In this document: piece after piece, positions 44,138-51,877 of the stretch
How the letters are laid out: every line of letters starts with the position of its first letter
Numbering within the stretch: the stretch's first letter is position 1
Assembly: GCA_945902075.1 (NCBI GenBank)
Contig: CAMDMA010000001.1
Coordinates: 124,001 to 188,000 of the forward strand
DNA length: 64,000 bases
Direction: 5' to 3'
Origin: Candidatus Kuenenia stuttgartensis
GTDB lineage: Bacteria; Planctomycetota; Phycisphaerae; Phycisphaerales; SM1A02
The notes under the pieces: generated by a model
Seen by the model: only the letters and a program-made list of their open reading frames with translations
What the model was told of the DNA's origin: nothing
The model's database searches: none
Position numbers and translations under genes: made by a program

Positions 44138-45784
44138 TCATTCCCGCGAGAGGATGTCGATGTCGATGGTCCGCGGAACCTCGCGCCACGGGACGACCGC
44201 AAGTGGCGCATCGAAAAACACCCCATCGAGACGGCGACGGAATCCGAGCGTGACAATCGTCCGTCCGCCCGAACGGTCGATCCACGCGGGCGGCACGGTA
44301 AAACCAATGCGATACCGGTCACTGAAAGTGCGAAAGCGGACACCACCCAAACCTTCCAGAGCGTCAGTTGGATCATCGACCGAGCCGTCCGAGCGAACGG
44401 TGATCGACGCACCGGCGGGCCCGACGATTTCAATTGCATCCCCGATAGCGCGGGGATCCGGAAGCGTGGAAGACTGAGCAAAACCGCGCGCTTCGACAAA
44501 AATCTCCCAACCTTCGAGTCGCGGGCGCAGGGCGGCGAGCGTGCGTGGAATCGGGGTCGCGGCCGACCGCGCTCCGGTCGCAACCGTGACGAGATCAAGT
44601 GGCGGCGTGAAGGCGACAAACGAGTTTCCGCCAACGCTCGCTCCGATGACTTCAGGTGATGTCGTGATTCGTCGCACCTGACCACGGTTTTCAACGCGGA
44701 GCATGTCGAGCCCCGCAACCGGAATCGGTACACCATCAATCTCCGCGCATCGTGGCCTTGGAAAGCGAACGCGCACAACCTCCGTCGGCGGGACAAGCGC
44801 GGCGAGCGGTGGCTCATCGCCCGCGAGCCACTGAATGCGCACAATTTCCTCAACGCTCGTCGGGTTTGCCATCGCGAGCACCACCTCGCCGCGCGATTCG
44901 TCGTCGATCCAAACGAGAAGTGGCGACCGCACGCGCAGCCACGACACAACCGCCTCAACCATCGCGTCTTCGCTGCGCTCTGGATCAAGCGCGAGCGAGA
45001 GCAACGCTGAAACTTCGACTGGATCAGCGATCCATGCAGCGATCGGTGCGGGCGCGGTCGAATCGCTACAGGTCGCCACCAACATCTCCGCGACCTCAGC
45101 CGCGGTTCCCTCGCTTCGAGCAGCGATGCGGGCGAGTGCGGTAAGCCACAACTCAGTCACCGCGCGTGCGGCAATCGATGATGGCGATGCGTCGTCAAAC
45201 GGTGTCGGCGCCGCCCATCCACGCAGTGCAACGCCGATGGTGAATCGGAAGCGCTCGAGTGGAAGGCTCGGGTCGGGAAGGGAGAGCAACGCGTCGCGTT
45301 CTCCCTGCGGGGCGAGCATGCTTACACGGGCGGCAATGCGCGCGAGGGTGTCTGCAGGTGCGCGATCGCGCCACGCTGGATCGATGCGCGTCGTGCCGAC
45401 AATAAGCCGCGCGCGCGGCGGAACATCGATTGGGACAGCGATCGCAAGAAACGCGTCCGTTGCCCCCGCTGGACGCGTTGCTTCGATCTCGATCGGATTT
45501 CCCGGGGTCGCCCAACGACCCACTGACACAGCTGTCACCCGCACGGGCCACAGCAACTCGCCGCGGACGGTGCCGAGGCGCTTTCCATCAACCGCTTCGA
45601 TGCCAATCTCCACAGTTCGCGACTGTGAACCCGCGACGCGCACAGGCAAAAGAAGCGGCGCACCACGCACCGCTGGCGGGCGCACCGCCAGTACGCGCAG
45701 CTCAGCCGACGCAACCGATGAAGCGATGCACGCAAGCGTTGCCGCGAGAGAAAAGCGATGGAACCACGAGCGCCGGACTGGCAT
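44138..45784 (-). CDS. Large exported protein of unknown function
   Basis: The 548-residue protein has a signal peptide (FSLAATLACIASSVASAE, cleaved near residue 29) and no transmembrane segment beyond it. The mature part is beta-rich with Pro/Val repeats (LLLPVRVAG, VEIGIEAVDGKRLG, FTPPLDLVTVATG) and a middle helical region (about 150-290). I do not recognise a domain. It lies upstream of parA with a 47-bp gap. The ATG at 45784 has TACGAT six bases upstream, so the short in-frame extension is rejected. Confidence 0.7.
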   Translation of the reverse strand: MPVRRSWFHRFSLAATLACIASSVASAELRVLAVRPPAVRGAPLLLPVRVAGSQSRTVEIGIEAVDGKRLGTVRGELLWPVRVTAVSVGRWATPGNPIEIEATRPAGATDAFLAIAVPIDVPPRARLIVGTTRIDPAWRDRAPADTLARIAARVSMLAPQGERDALLSLPDPSLPLERFRFTIGVALRGWAAPTPFDDASPSSIAARAVTELWLTALARIAARSEGTAAEVAEMLVATCSDSTAPAPIAAWIADPVEVSALLSLALDPERSEDAMVEAVVSWLRVRSPLLVWIDDESRGEVVLAMANPTSVEEIVRIQWLAGDEPPLAALVPPTEVVRVRFPRPRCAEIDGVPIPVAGLDMLRVENRGQVRRITTSPEVIGASVGGNSFVAFTPPLDLVTVATGARSAATPIPRTLAALRPRLEGWEIFVEARGFAQSSTLPDPRAIGDAIEIVGPAGASITVRSDGSVDDPTDALEGLGGVRFRTFSDRYRIGFTVPPAWIDRSGGRTIVTLGFRRRLDGVFFDAPLAVVPWREVPRTIDIDILSRE

Positions 45785-45790
45785 CCCGCG

Positions 45791-45796
45791 ATCGTA
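45791..45796 (-). promoter_or_regulatory. -10-like box for leaderless exported-protein gene
   Basis: TACGAT on the minus strand, six bases before the ATG at 45784. Confidence 0.45.
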
Positions 45797-45880
45797 CGGC
45801 GTCACGCGTCGCTCGCGTATGCTCTCGAATCAAACCGCGCCAACGAGCCTGGTGCTACCACTCGCCACGGAGCAACAAAC

Positions 45881-46333
45881 ATGCCCAATCGACCGACCAA
45901 GTACGCGATGCGTTTCACCCAAATTCTGTCCGTGAGCCTCGCGATTGCCGGCTGTGATCAATCGGCGACACCGACCGCGACGACCGAGAACGCACGTACT
46001 GAAGCCCAGGCGACCACAACACCCGCTGCGACCACAACGCCCGCTCCGACCACGCCGCCCGCAGCGACGACGCCCCCTGCTGATGACGTCAAGATCATGA
46101 AGGAGTATTGGCCCGACACCAAGCACCTCAAGTTCTACAACGAAATGCGTCGCGGGGCGAACGGGAAATGGGATCGCAACGGCCTCGGACGCGCGTACTA
46201 CAGCAGCGGAAAGCTGGAACGCGAGGGGCAATACAAGGATGGCAAGCGCGTCGGCGAATGGCGCTACTTCAGCCCGGAAGGCGAAGTGACCCGAACTGAA
46301 AATCGTGGCGACGGTGCTGGACCTGACTCGTAA
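45881..46333 (+). CDS. Small lipoprotein with MORN-like (YwqK-type) repeat
   Basis: This 150-residue protein has a lipobox LAIAGC (Cys at residue 25) after a hydrophobic segment, a Thr/Pro/Ala-rich linker (about 28-65), and a C-terminal MORN/YwqK-type repeat: GRAYYSSGKLEREGQYKDGKRVGEWRYFSPEGEV. Such repeats are common in surface lipoproteins and in some immunity proteins; nothing here points to a toxin partner. GGAG lies nine bases before the ATG. It is divergent from the large exported protein gene and converges with the next one 14 bp away. Confidence 0.75.
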   Translation: MPNRPTKYAMRFTQILSVSLAIAGCDQSATPTATTENARTEAQATTTPAATTTPAPTTPPAATTPPADDVKIMKEYWPDTKHLKFYNEMRRGANGKWDRNGLGRAYYSSGKLEREGQYKDGKRVGEWRYFSPEGEVTRTENRGDGAGPDS

Positions 46334-46347
46334 TCGCCCGCATCGCG

Positions 46348-47142
46348 TCACTCCGCGCGCGTGATCCGCGGAGGTCCGAGTCGAAGGTGGGCGTAGGGCG
46401 AGTTCGGGTCGATCGAAATCGGCGCGAGATTTCCCTGGGTGTCGTGAGAAACCTCGATATTCGCCGTCGTATTCACGGTGAGCGGCGCGCGCGTGGCGTC
46501 GCTACGACGCTGCGTTTGCGCGTCAACGGCCGTCTCTGCAGTCGACACCGAATCCTTGTTGACCCGGGCATCCACACGCGATTCCACGCGCGATTCCACA
46601 TGCGATTCCACGCGAGGATTCGCACGAGGATCGACGCGGGAATCGACGCGCGCTGAGATTCTCGCATCAATGCGGCCCTTCACCGACGCGTTCGTCGGCG
46701 CAGGATCGGGAACGGTGTGCTGTGGCCCGGGCATTCCGATGTGAAACACCGTGCCAGCTGGTACCGCGAGGTCTTTGCGTTTCGAGTCACGCGTGTACAC
46801 GCTCTGCTCGAAGACCGCGAACAGCGCGCCGTTACCACGCATCAAAAGCGTGTCGCTTCCGGGCACGCGGTAGACGCGTTGAAAGCCCGTTGGAAGTCGC
46901 GGATCCAGCGGCGACATCCGAAGGGTCGTCGAAAGTTCGTCGGTATCCTCGGTGCCTTGTTCGACGATCTCGAGCGGCGGGCGCAGCGTTCCTGCAGCGG
47001 CGGTCCCCACCGTATCTGGGACAAGGCGAACCGGGCTTCCCGGGCGAAGAATCGCCCGCGGGTCCACGACTTGAACCTCCTGCGACACGGCGAGCGCGAG
47101 GCTGGTGAAGAGCGTGGAGAGCATGAAGTCAGCGCCGAGCAT
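46348..47142 (-). CDS. Exported repeat-containing protein of unknown function
   Basis: The 264-residue protein has a short hydrophobic start (FMLSTLFTSLALAVSQ) that could be a signal peptide. A folded-looking middle follows (RLVPDTVG, PLEIVEQGTEDTDELSTTLRM, YRVPGSDTLLMRGNGALFAVFEQSVYTRD), then a region (about 155-195) of short RVDSRVDPR/VESRVESR repeats. No domain is recognised. The first Met overlaps the end of birA by 14 bp; a second Met at 47124 begins just after the birA stop and is equally possible. It is the last gene of the HIT-nadC-birA unit. Confidence 0.6.
   Translation of the reverse strand: MLGADFMLSTLFTSLALAVSQEVQVVDPRAILRPGSPVRLVPDTVGTAAAGTLRPPLEIVEQGTEDTDELSTTLRMSPLDPRLPTGFQRVYRVPGSDTLLMRGNGALFAVFEQSVYTRDSKRKDLAVPAGTVFHIGMPGPQHTVPDPAPTNASVKGRIDARISARVDSRVDPRANPRVESHVESRVESRVDARVNKDSVSTAETAVDAQTQRRSDATRAPLTVNTTANIEVSHDTQGNLAPISIDPNSPYAHLRLGPPRITRAE
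46570..46665 (-). repeat. Degenerate 12-bp coding repeats (VDSR/VESR units)
   Basis: Around seven imperfect copies of a cgcgattccacg-like unit on the plus strand encode alternating Arg-Val-(Asp/Glu)-Ser residues on the minus strand. Confidence 0.8.
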
Positions 47143-47995
47143 TGTCGGGGATATCGGTCGCGACGGAGAGGTGACTTGAGCCGCGGACAACTCGACCTCC
47201 CCATTCGGCAACGCTCGTCGAAAATGCAGGCAAAAAACGGTCTCCAGAATCGGTGCGCACCACGAGGCCGCGCATCGGATCCACCGCGCGGACCTCACCC
47301 TCGACCGGACCCTCAGGCGTTGCGAACAGCGCCTTGGAACCGCGAAGCGCGTCGCGAGCGAGAAAGGCGGCAACCAGTACGTCATCGGCCGCAACGAGCG
47401 CGCGATCAAGGGCGGCGACAAGCGCGCACAGGACGTCAAGGCGATCCGTCTTCGCGCCGAGCATGGCAAGACTCGTGGCGCGCGATTCAAGCTCTCCCTC
47501 GAAGCGAGGCTGCGCGACGTTGATACCGATGCCGATGAAGGCGTACGCCGCGCGCGGGCTGGGCACGCCGCGCGACTCGGAAACGCCGCGGGTTTCAACT
47601 AGAACTCCCGCGAGCTTTCGCCCATGGACCACCACGTCATTCGGCCACTTGATACCCACACGCGCTCCAAGCGCCGTTTCGCATGCCTCTGCGGCGGCGA
47701 CGGCACTCGCAAGCGCAAGCCGCTCAATCGACTGTGCGTCCACCACAAAGGTTGCCGCCACGCCGCCGATCGCCGTGTCTTCCCAGTTTCGTCCGAATCG
47801 CCCGCGTCCGGCGGTCTGACGCCAGGTGGTCACGAGCGTGCCGCTCGCGGCATCGCGCGTTTCTTCCGCGTCTTGCGTGGAAGCGGTTTCTGCGAGCACA
47901 ACGGTGTTCCGAAAAAGTGCGCACTCAGCGCACGCCGCGTTCAGCCGAGGTTGCCAGTTTGCAAACGGCACAACCGGAACACTCGAGGGGCTCAC
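47129..47995 (-). CDS. birA: Biotin-[acetyl-CoA-carboxylase] ligase
   Basis: The 288-residue protein has the biotin ligase motifs TASTQDAEE, TWRQTAGRGRFGRNWED (biotinyl-AMP loop GRGRFGR), IKWPNDVVVHGRKLAGVLVE and IGIGINV. There is no N-terminal HTH domain, so it is a monofunctional ligase rather than a repressor. The C-terminal small beta domain (GPVEGEVRAVDPMRGLVVRTDSGD) is present. The start is a GTG overlapping the nadC stop (GTGA). Confidence 0.93.
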   Translation of the reverse strand: MSPSSVPVVPFANWQPRLNAACAECALFRNTVVLAETASTQDAEETRDAASGTLVTTWRQTAGRGRFGRNWEDTAIGGVAATFVVDAQSIERLALASAVAAAEACETALGARVGIKWPNDVVVHGRKLAGVLVETRGVSESRGVPSPRAAYAFIGIGINVAQPRFEGELESRATSLAMLGAKTDRLDVLCALVAALDRALVAADDVLVAAFLARDALRGSKALFATPEGPVEGEVRAVDPMRGLVVRTDSGDRFLPAFSTSVAEWGGRVVRGSSHLSVATDIPDNARR

Positions 47996-48951
47996 CGCTC
48001 GCCACCCGAAGTCGAGTCGAGATCGATTCCAAGATCAAGCGCGGGTGAAGAATGCGTGATGGCGCCGACGGAAATGCGGTCCACACCGCTCGCGGCGATC
48101 CGACGCACGGTGTCAAGCCGCACGCCACCAGATGCCTCAAGCAATAGACCCGGCGCGCGGGCATCACGACGCTTGACAGCTTCCGCGAGCGTACCTGGCT
48201 CCATGTTGTCGAGAAGAATCATGTCGAGCACTCCACCGTCCAGCTCGAGCAATTGATCAAGTTGCGCGAGCGAATCCACCTCGCACTCGACAAAAGCAAC
48301 ATCTGCCAGTGAGCGCGCGCGCATCGCGGCATCACGCACACGTCCCCCAATCGCGCCGTCAGCGAAAGCACCAAGATGATTGTCCTTGAGAAGCACCGCA
48401 TCAAACAGCCCAATTCGGTGCAGTGTCGCGCCGCCGCAGCGAGTTGCGTACTTCTGCAGCGTCCGCAAACCGGGCACCGTCTTGCGTGTGTCGCAAATGG
48501 CGGCGCGAGTCCCGCGAACTGCATCGACAAATTGCGCAGTGAGTGTTGCATTGCCCGAGAGGAACGTGAGGAAATTGAGCATCGTCCGCTCGTGCGAAAG
48601 AAGCGCAATGAGCGGACCTTCAAGCGTTGCAACGCGCGTCCCCCGCACAACGCGCGCGCCGTCATCGACATGCACCGCGAGCGAGAGACCCGCGTGGCGA
48701 GCAACGATCTCTGCAACGCGAAGTCCCGCAATCACGCCGTCACCTCGACTCGCAATCTGCGCGCGTCCTCGCGCATCAGGCGAAAGAGTCGAGAGACTGG
48801 TGATATCCCCGAGTTGCGTCATTACCCCAGCAAAACCGAGATCTTCGGCGAGTGCGCGGACGACCAACTCCTCGGCATCTGCACGCGCGAGTCGTTCGAA
48901 AAGTTCGGGGAGAGCGAGTGCACTCCAATCAATGCGGGCTTGTGTGTTCAT
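47992..48951 (-). CDS. nadC: Nicotinate-nucleotide pyrophosphorylase (carboxylating)
   Basis: NadC converts quinolinate and PRPP to nicotinate mononucleotide in NAD synthesis. The 319-residue protein has EDLGFAGVMTQLGDITS, SHERTMLNFLTFLSGNAT, the signature CDTRKTVPGLRTLQKYATRCGGATLHRIGLFDAVLLKDNH, and LEASGGVRLDTVRRIAASGVDRISVGAITHS. It overlaps both neighbours: its ATG overlaps the HIT gene stop (ATGA) and its stop overlaps the birA start. Confidence 0.96.
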   Translation of the reverse strand: MNTQARIDWSALALPELFERLARADAEELVVRALAEDLGFAGVMTQLGDITSLSTLSPDARGRAQIASRGDGVIAGLRVAEIVARHAGLSLAVHVDDGARVVRGTRVATLEGPLIALLSHERTMLNFLTFLSGNATLTAQFVDAVRGTRAAICDTRKTVPGLRTLQKYATRCGGATLHRIGLFDAVLLKDNHLGAFADGAIGGRVRDAAMRARSLADVAFVECEVDSLAQLDQLLELDGGVLDMILLDNMEPGTLAEAVKRRDARAPGLLLEASGGVRLDTVRRIAASGVDRISVGAITHSSPALDLGIDLDSTSGGER

Positions 48952-49358
48952 GCGTTCAACGCGGCCTTCATACGGTTCACGAGTTCGCCCGCGTGCGCGG
49001 AGTCGAGTTTTCCAGCGTTCCATCCAACGCCAAGTCCGGCGGAGCCGATCCGCGGGATGATGTGAAAATGCACGTGCATCACTGCCTGATGCGCCATCGC
49101 ACCATTGTTCTGAAGAACGTTGTAGGCAGTCGCGCCGGTGGCGGCGAGCACTGCGCGAGCGAGCCTTGGCAGTACGCGCCCAATGGCAGCGGCACTTTCA
49201 TCCGTGAGCTCGTGGAGAAATGCCTTCGCCTCTTTTGGGATGACGAGAAGATGACCTTCCGAGAGCGGACCAACGTCAAGAAACGCGAGCACATGCGCGT
49301 CTTCGTACACGCGGTGGCATGGAAGCTCGCCAGCAAGGATCCTGCTAAAAATCGTCAT
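48948..49358 (-). CDS. HIT (histidine triad) family protein
   Basis: The 136-residue protein begins TIFSRILAGELPCHRVYEDAHVLAFLDVGPLSEGHLLVIPK and ends with the triad HVHFHIIPR. It belongs to the Hint/HinT branch of nucleotide phosphoramidases. It is the first gene of the HIT-nadC-birA overlapping series. TACACT lies seven bases before the ATG, consistent with a leaderless transcript. Confidence 0.94.
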   Translation of the reverse strand: MTIFSRILAGELPCHRVYEDAHVLAFLDVGPLSEGHLLVIPKEAKAFLHELTDESAAAIGRVLPRLARAVLAATGATAYNVLQNNGAMAHQAVMHVHFHIIPRIGSAGLGVGWNAGKLDSAHAGELVNRMKAALNA

Positions 49359-49365
49359 GACGTCG

Positions 49366-49371
49366 AGTGTA
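49366..49371 (-). promoter_or_regulatory. -10-like box for leaderless HIT-nadC-birA unit
   Basis: TACACT on the minus strand, seven bases before the HIT ATG. Confidence 0.45.
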
Positions 49372-49382
49372 GCGGGCGCCCA

Positions 49383-50714
49383 TTATGGAAACACGCCGCG
49401 TAGCTCGTAGATCTTTCCGATGCGCTCAAGGCTCGCGCACAGTGCTGCGGTACGAAGGTCGCACTCGTATCGCGTCCGAGCAACCCGAACGCGTCGCGCT
49501 GCGAGTGTCATCTGACGACGAATATGGGCATCGATCTCTTCTTTGCGGAATGAAGGTTCATGGCGAACCTCGCGCCATTCGAGCGCGCTCGCGACGTCAA
49601 CCGCGGCGCCCGCAAGAATGTCAGGAACAATCTCAATGCCCTGACGAACAAGCACTTCCTCTGCATCTGCTGTCATATTCGCGCCGCCTGCCTCAACCAC
49701 GATGCGTGCGCGACAGAGTTCAGCTCGAGCCGTGTCGAGAGCGCCATCATCCGCACACAAGACAACGATCTCGCACGGGGCCTCCCAAAAGTCACGCTCA
49801 AGCACAGTTGTTGCTGCTTCAAATCCATCGATCCCACCCGTGCGCCCGCGATGCTGCGCAAGCGCGGCAACGTCAATTCCGCCTGGCTCGTAGAGCGCGG
49901 CACCAGAAGACAGCACCGCAGTCACGCGCGTTCCGCGTGCGGCGAGAGCTTTCGCCACAGCCGTTCCGGCGTGACCGAAACCCACGATTGCCGCACGCGC
50001 AGTTTCGAGTTCCATCATGGAATCACCGAGCAACTCGTCAAGAACTGCGATGAGGCCCGTCGCGTGCATACGCCCACGTGCACCGAAGCCACCGAGTTCA
50101 GTGGGCTTTCCCATCACCGTGCGTGATTGATCCTGTCGACTTGGCTCGGGCGTTGTCTGCGCGAGCGTGTCAAAAAACCATGCCATGACCTGACTGTCGG
50201 TGCCCGCATCTGGAGCGACGACGTCATACGCCGGACCGAGTTGATGGCTGATCGCGCTGCAGTACCGACGCGTCACGCGCATAAGTTCACCTTTCGACAA
50301 CTCACGCGGGTTCGCTTTCACGCCACCAAATGCGCCACCAAATGGCACACGCACAAGCGACGCGCGCATTGTCGCGAGAATCGCATGGCCCTTCACTGTG
50401 TCGAGCGCAAGTCGCGGCGCAAAGCGCACGCCACCGAGATACGGCCCAAGCGCGTTCGAGTGCTGCACGCGGTAGCCCTTGAACAGACGGTGGTTCCCGT
50501 CGTCCATCTGCACCGGAAACTGCACCATGACCTCGCTCTTTGGCTGTGTCAGGATGATCTGTTGATGATGGCGAAGCCCAACCAGATCCGCCGCGTACAG
50601 CAGGCGCTCGGCAGTTTCATGAAACAAATTTCCATGCTGCGGAGTGAGTCCAATGTCCTCGAAGATCCGCGACGCAGCAGAACGCAGGGTTTTGGTGACT
50701 GTCGACCGTTCCAT
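49383..50714 (-). CDS. Glu/Leu/Phe/Val dehydrogenase family paralogue lacking the catalytic lysine
   Basis: The 443-residue protein has the overall GLFV (glutamate dehydrogenase) architecture: an N-terminal substrate domain (FPVQMDDGNHRLFKGYRVQHSNALGPYLGGVRFAP) and a Rossmann domain (AAIVGFGHAGTAVAKALAARGTRV). The PROSITE active-site segment normally reads GGAKGG with a catalytic Lys; here it is PFGGAFGG, with Phe129. The substrate-binding Lys of the usual PAKGG is Leu93, and a third is Arg118. The Asp in the APD motif (DVVAPDAG) remains. It is therefore probably not a classical dehydrogenase. The ATG at 50714 has TATCTT six bases upstream. Confidence 0.85.
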   Translation of the reverse strand: MERSTVTKTLRSAASRIFEDIGLTPQHGNLFHETAERLLYAADLVGLRHHQQIILTQPKSEVMVQFPVQMDDGNHRLFKGYRVQHSNALGPYLGGVRFAPRLALDTVKGHAILATMRASLVRVPFGGAFGGVKANPRELSKGELMRVTRRYCSAISHQLGPAYDVVAPDAGTDSQVMAWFFDTLAQTTPEPSRQDQSRTVMGKPTELGGFGARGRMHATGLIAVLDELLGDSMMELETARAAIVGFGHAGTAVAKALAARGTRVTAVLSSGAALYEPGGIDVAALAQHRGRTGGIDGFEAATTVLERDFWEAPCEIVVLCADDGALDTARAELCRARIVVEAGGANMTADAEEVLVRQGIEIVPDILAGAAVDVASALEWREVRHEPSFRKEEIDAHIRRQMTLAARRVRVARTRYECDLRTAALCASLERIGKIYELRGVFP

Positions 50715-50720
50715 TGATGG

Positions 50721-50726
50721 AAGATA
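50721..50726 (-). promoter_or_regulatory. -10-like box for leaderless GLFV paralogue
   Basis: TATCTT on the minus strand, six bases before the ATG at 50714. This supports that start over the in-frame ATG six codons upstream. Confidence 0.45.
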
Positions 50727-50828
50727 CGCCAATTGCGTTCCGAGGCGACGGAAACGATGAACTTCATCTCAGAAGCCGCGACGCTGCGTCGGATTCCTCG
50801 AGACCGTTTTCTTATCGGAGACGTGCGT

Positions 50829-51788
50829 TCAACGTACGAACTTCACGCGCCCCCACCAACGTGGATCGTGCATGTCGATCTGCCACTGCGGAGTCCACAC
50901 CCAGTTGTCTTCTGGCTTGCCTTTCACCTTCTCATAGGCGGGCTTCGTCGCAGCTTGGGGCTTTGATGGTTCCTGATGGATGCTGTCATTGATTGGTGGT
51001 TCCGGCGTCTTTGGTGCAGTGGTTCCTTCAAAGTTGTGCGTCCACTGCACGCGCGAAAAGTTCACCCTCCACTCGTCGCCAGGTTTCGGAACTGCGGCGG
51101 CGCGCTCCCTTTCACCAAACGAGGGTTTGTCCCAAACGGGCGGCGTAAAGGCACTCCATGGAACAGCCCATTCAAGCGTCCAACCACGGTCCGTGTCGGT
51201 GGGGTCGTTTGCGGTGCCGTCGATGTGGACAGCGGTCTTCAAGCCCGCTGCGTTCCAGCCGTGCTCTGCAGGACCACCTTCCTTGTAACGGCGATGGAGG
51301 AACAGATCGAAAATGGTTTCGAAGATGTTGACCTCGAGCTCGTAGTACTCGCGCGCATCGCCATCCGGATCGATGAACACTTCGAAGTCGTTGTCCTGAA
51401 ACACGATTTCATCGTGCTTTTTCAGGGTTCCCCAGATATGCGGCTCCTTCAATTCTGCCGCAATATAAAAGTACGTTTCGTCCCAAATCATTTTGGCGCG
51501 CGTTCGATAGCGGGGCGCAGGAAGCGCTGGACCTTGGATGTCGACGAAATCGTCGGTCCACGCAGCGTCTTTCCATGCAGCGTCATCAAGCTTGCCATCG
51601 AGCACAGGGGCTGTTGCAGTAAAGCGGCAGTCGTAGCACTTCGGTGGAGAGAGCGGCTTCTGCGGCGTCGCGTCTCCCGCCGGGGGAAACGGTGCGTCAG
51701 GCTTCACCGATTGCGCGGACGCAAACGGAAATGCGGCCAGACTTAGGGAGGCGAGGATGAGTGCGGCAAGGGCACGGGTTTTCAGCAT
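50829..51788 (-). CDS. Exported CBM9-like (DOMON/carbohydrate-binding) protein
   Basis: The 319-residue protein has a signal peptide (LAALILASLSLAAFPFASAQ) and a family 9 carbohydrate-binding-type domain: APVLDGKLDDAAWKDAAWTDDFVD, AKMIWDETYFYIAAELKEPHIWG, DNDFEVFIDPDGDAREYYELEVNIFETIFDLFL and GWTLEWAVPWSAF. Such domains are frequent in planctomycete secreted proteins and may bind sugars. The ending NFSRVQWTHNFEG...PQWQIDMHDPRWWGRVKF is typical of this group. It is divergent from the GH57-like gene, suggesting joint use in glycan handling (inference). TATCCT is six bases before the ATG. Confidence 0.82.
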   Translation of the reverse strand: MLKTRALAALILASLSLAAFPFASAQSVKPDAPFPPAGDATPQKPLSPPKCYDCRFTATAPVLDGKLDDAAWKDAAWTDDFVDIQGPALPAPRYRTRAKMIWDETYFYIAAELKEPHIWGTLKKHDEIVFQDNDFEVFIDPDGDAREYYELEVNIFETIFDLFLHRRYKEGGPAEHGWNAAGLKTAVHIDGTANDPTDTDRGWTLEWAVPWSAFTPPVWDKPSFGERERAAAVPKPGDEWRVNFSRVQWTHNFEGTTAPKTPEPPINDSIHQEPSKPQAATKPAYEKVKGKPEDNWVWTPQWQIDMHDPRWWGRVKFVR

Positions 51789-51794
51789 TCGAAC

Positions 51795-51800
51795 AGGATA
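51795..51800 (-). promoter_or_regulatory. -10-like box for leaderless CBM9-like gene
   Basis: TATCCT on the minus strand, six bases before the ATG at 51788. Confidence 0.45.
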
Positions 51801-51877
51801 CTGAAAGCCTAGGAATCGAGGCCTTTGACACAGATCACGATTGCTCGAATCGTGAACAGGATGCACACTCCTGGCTC

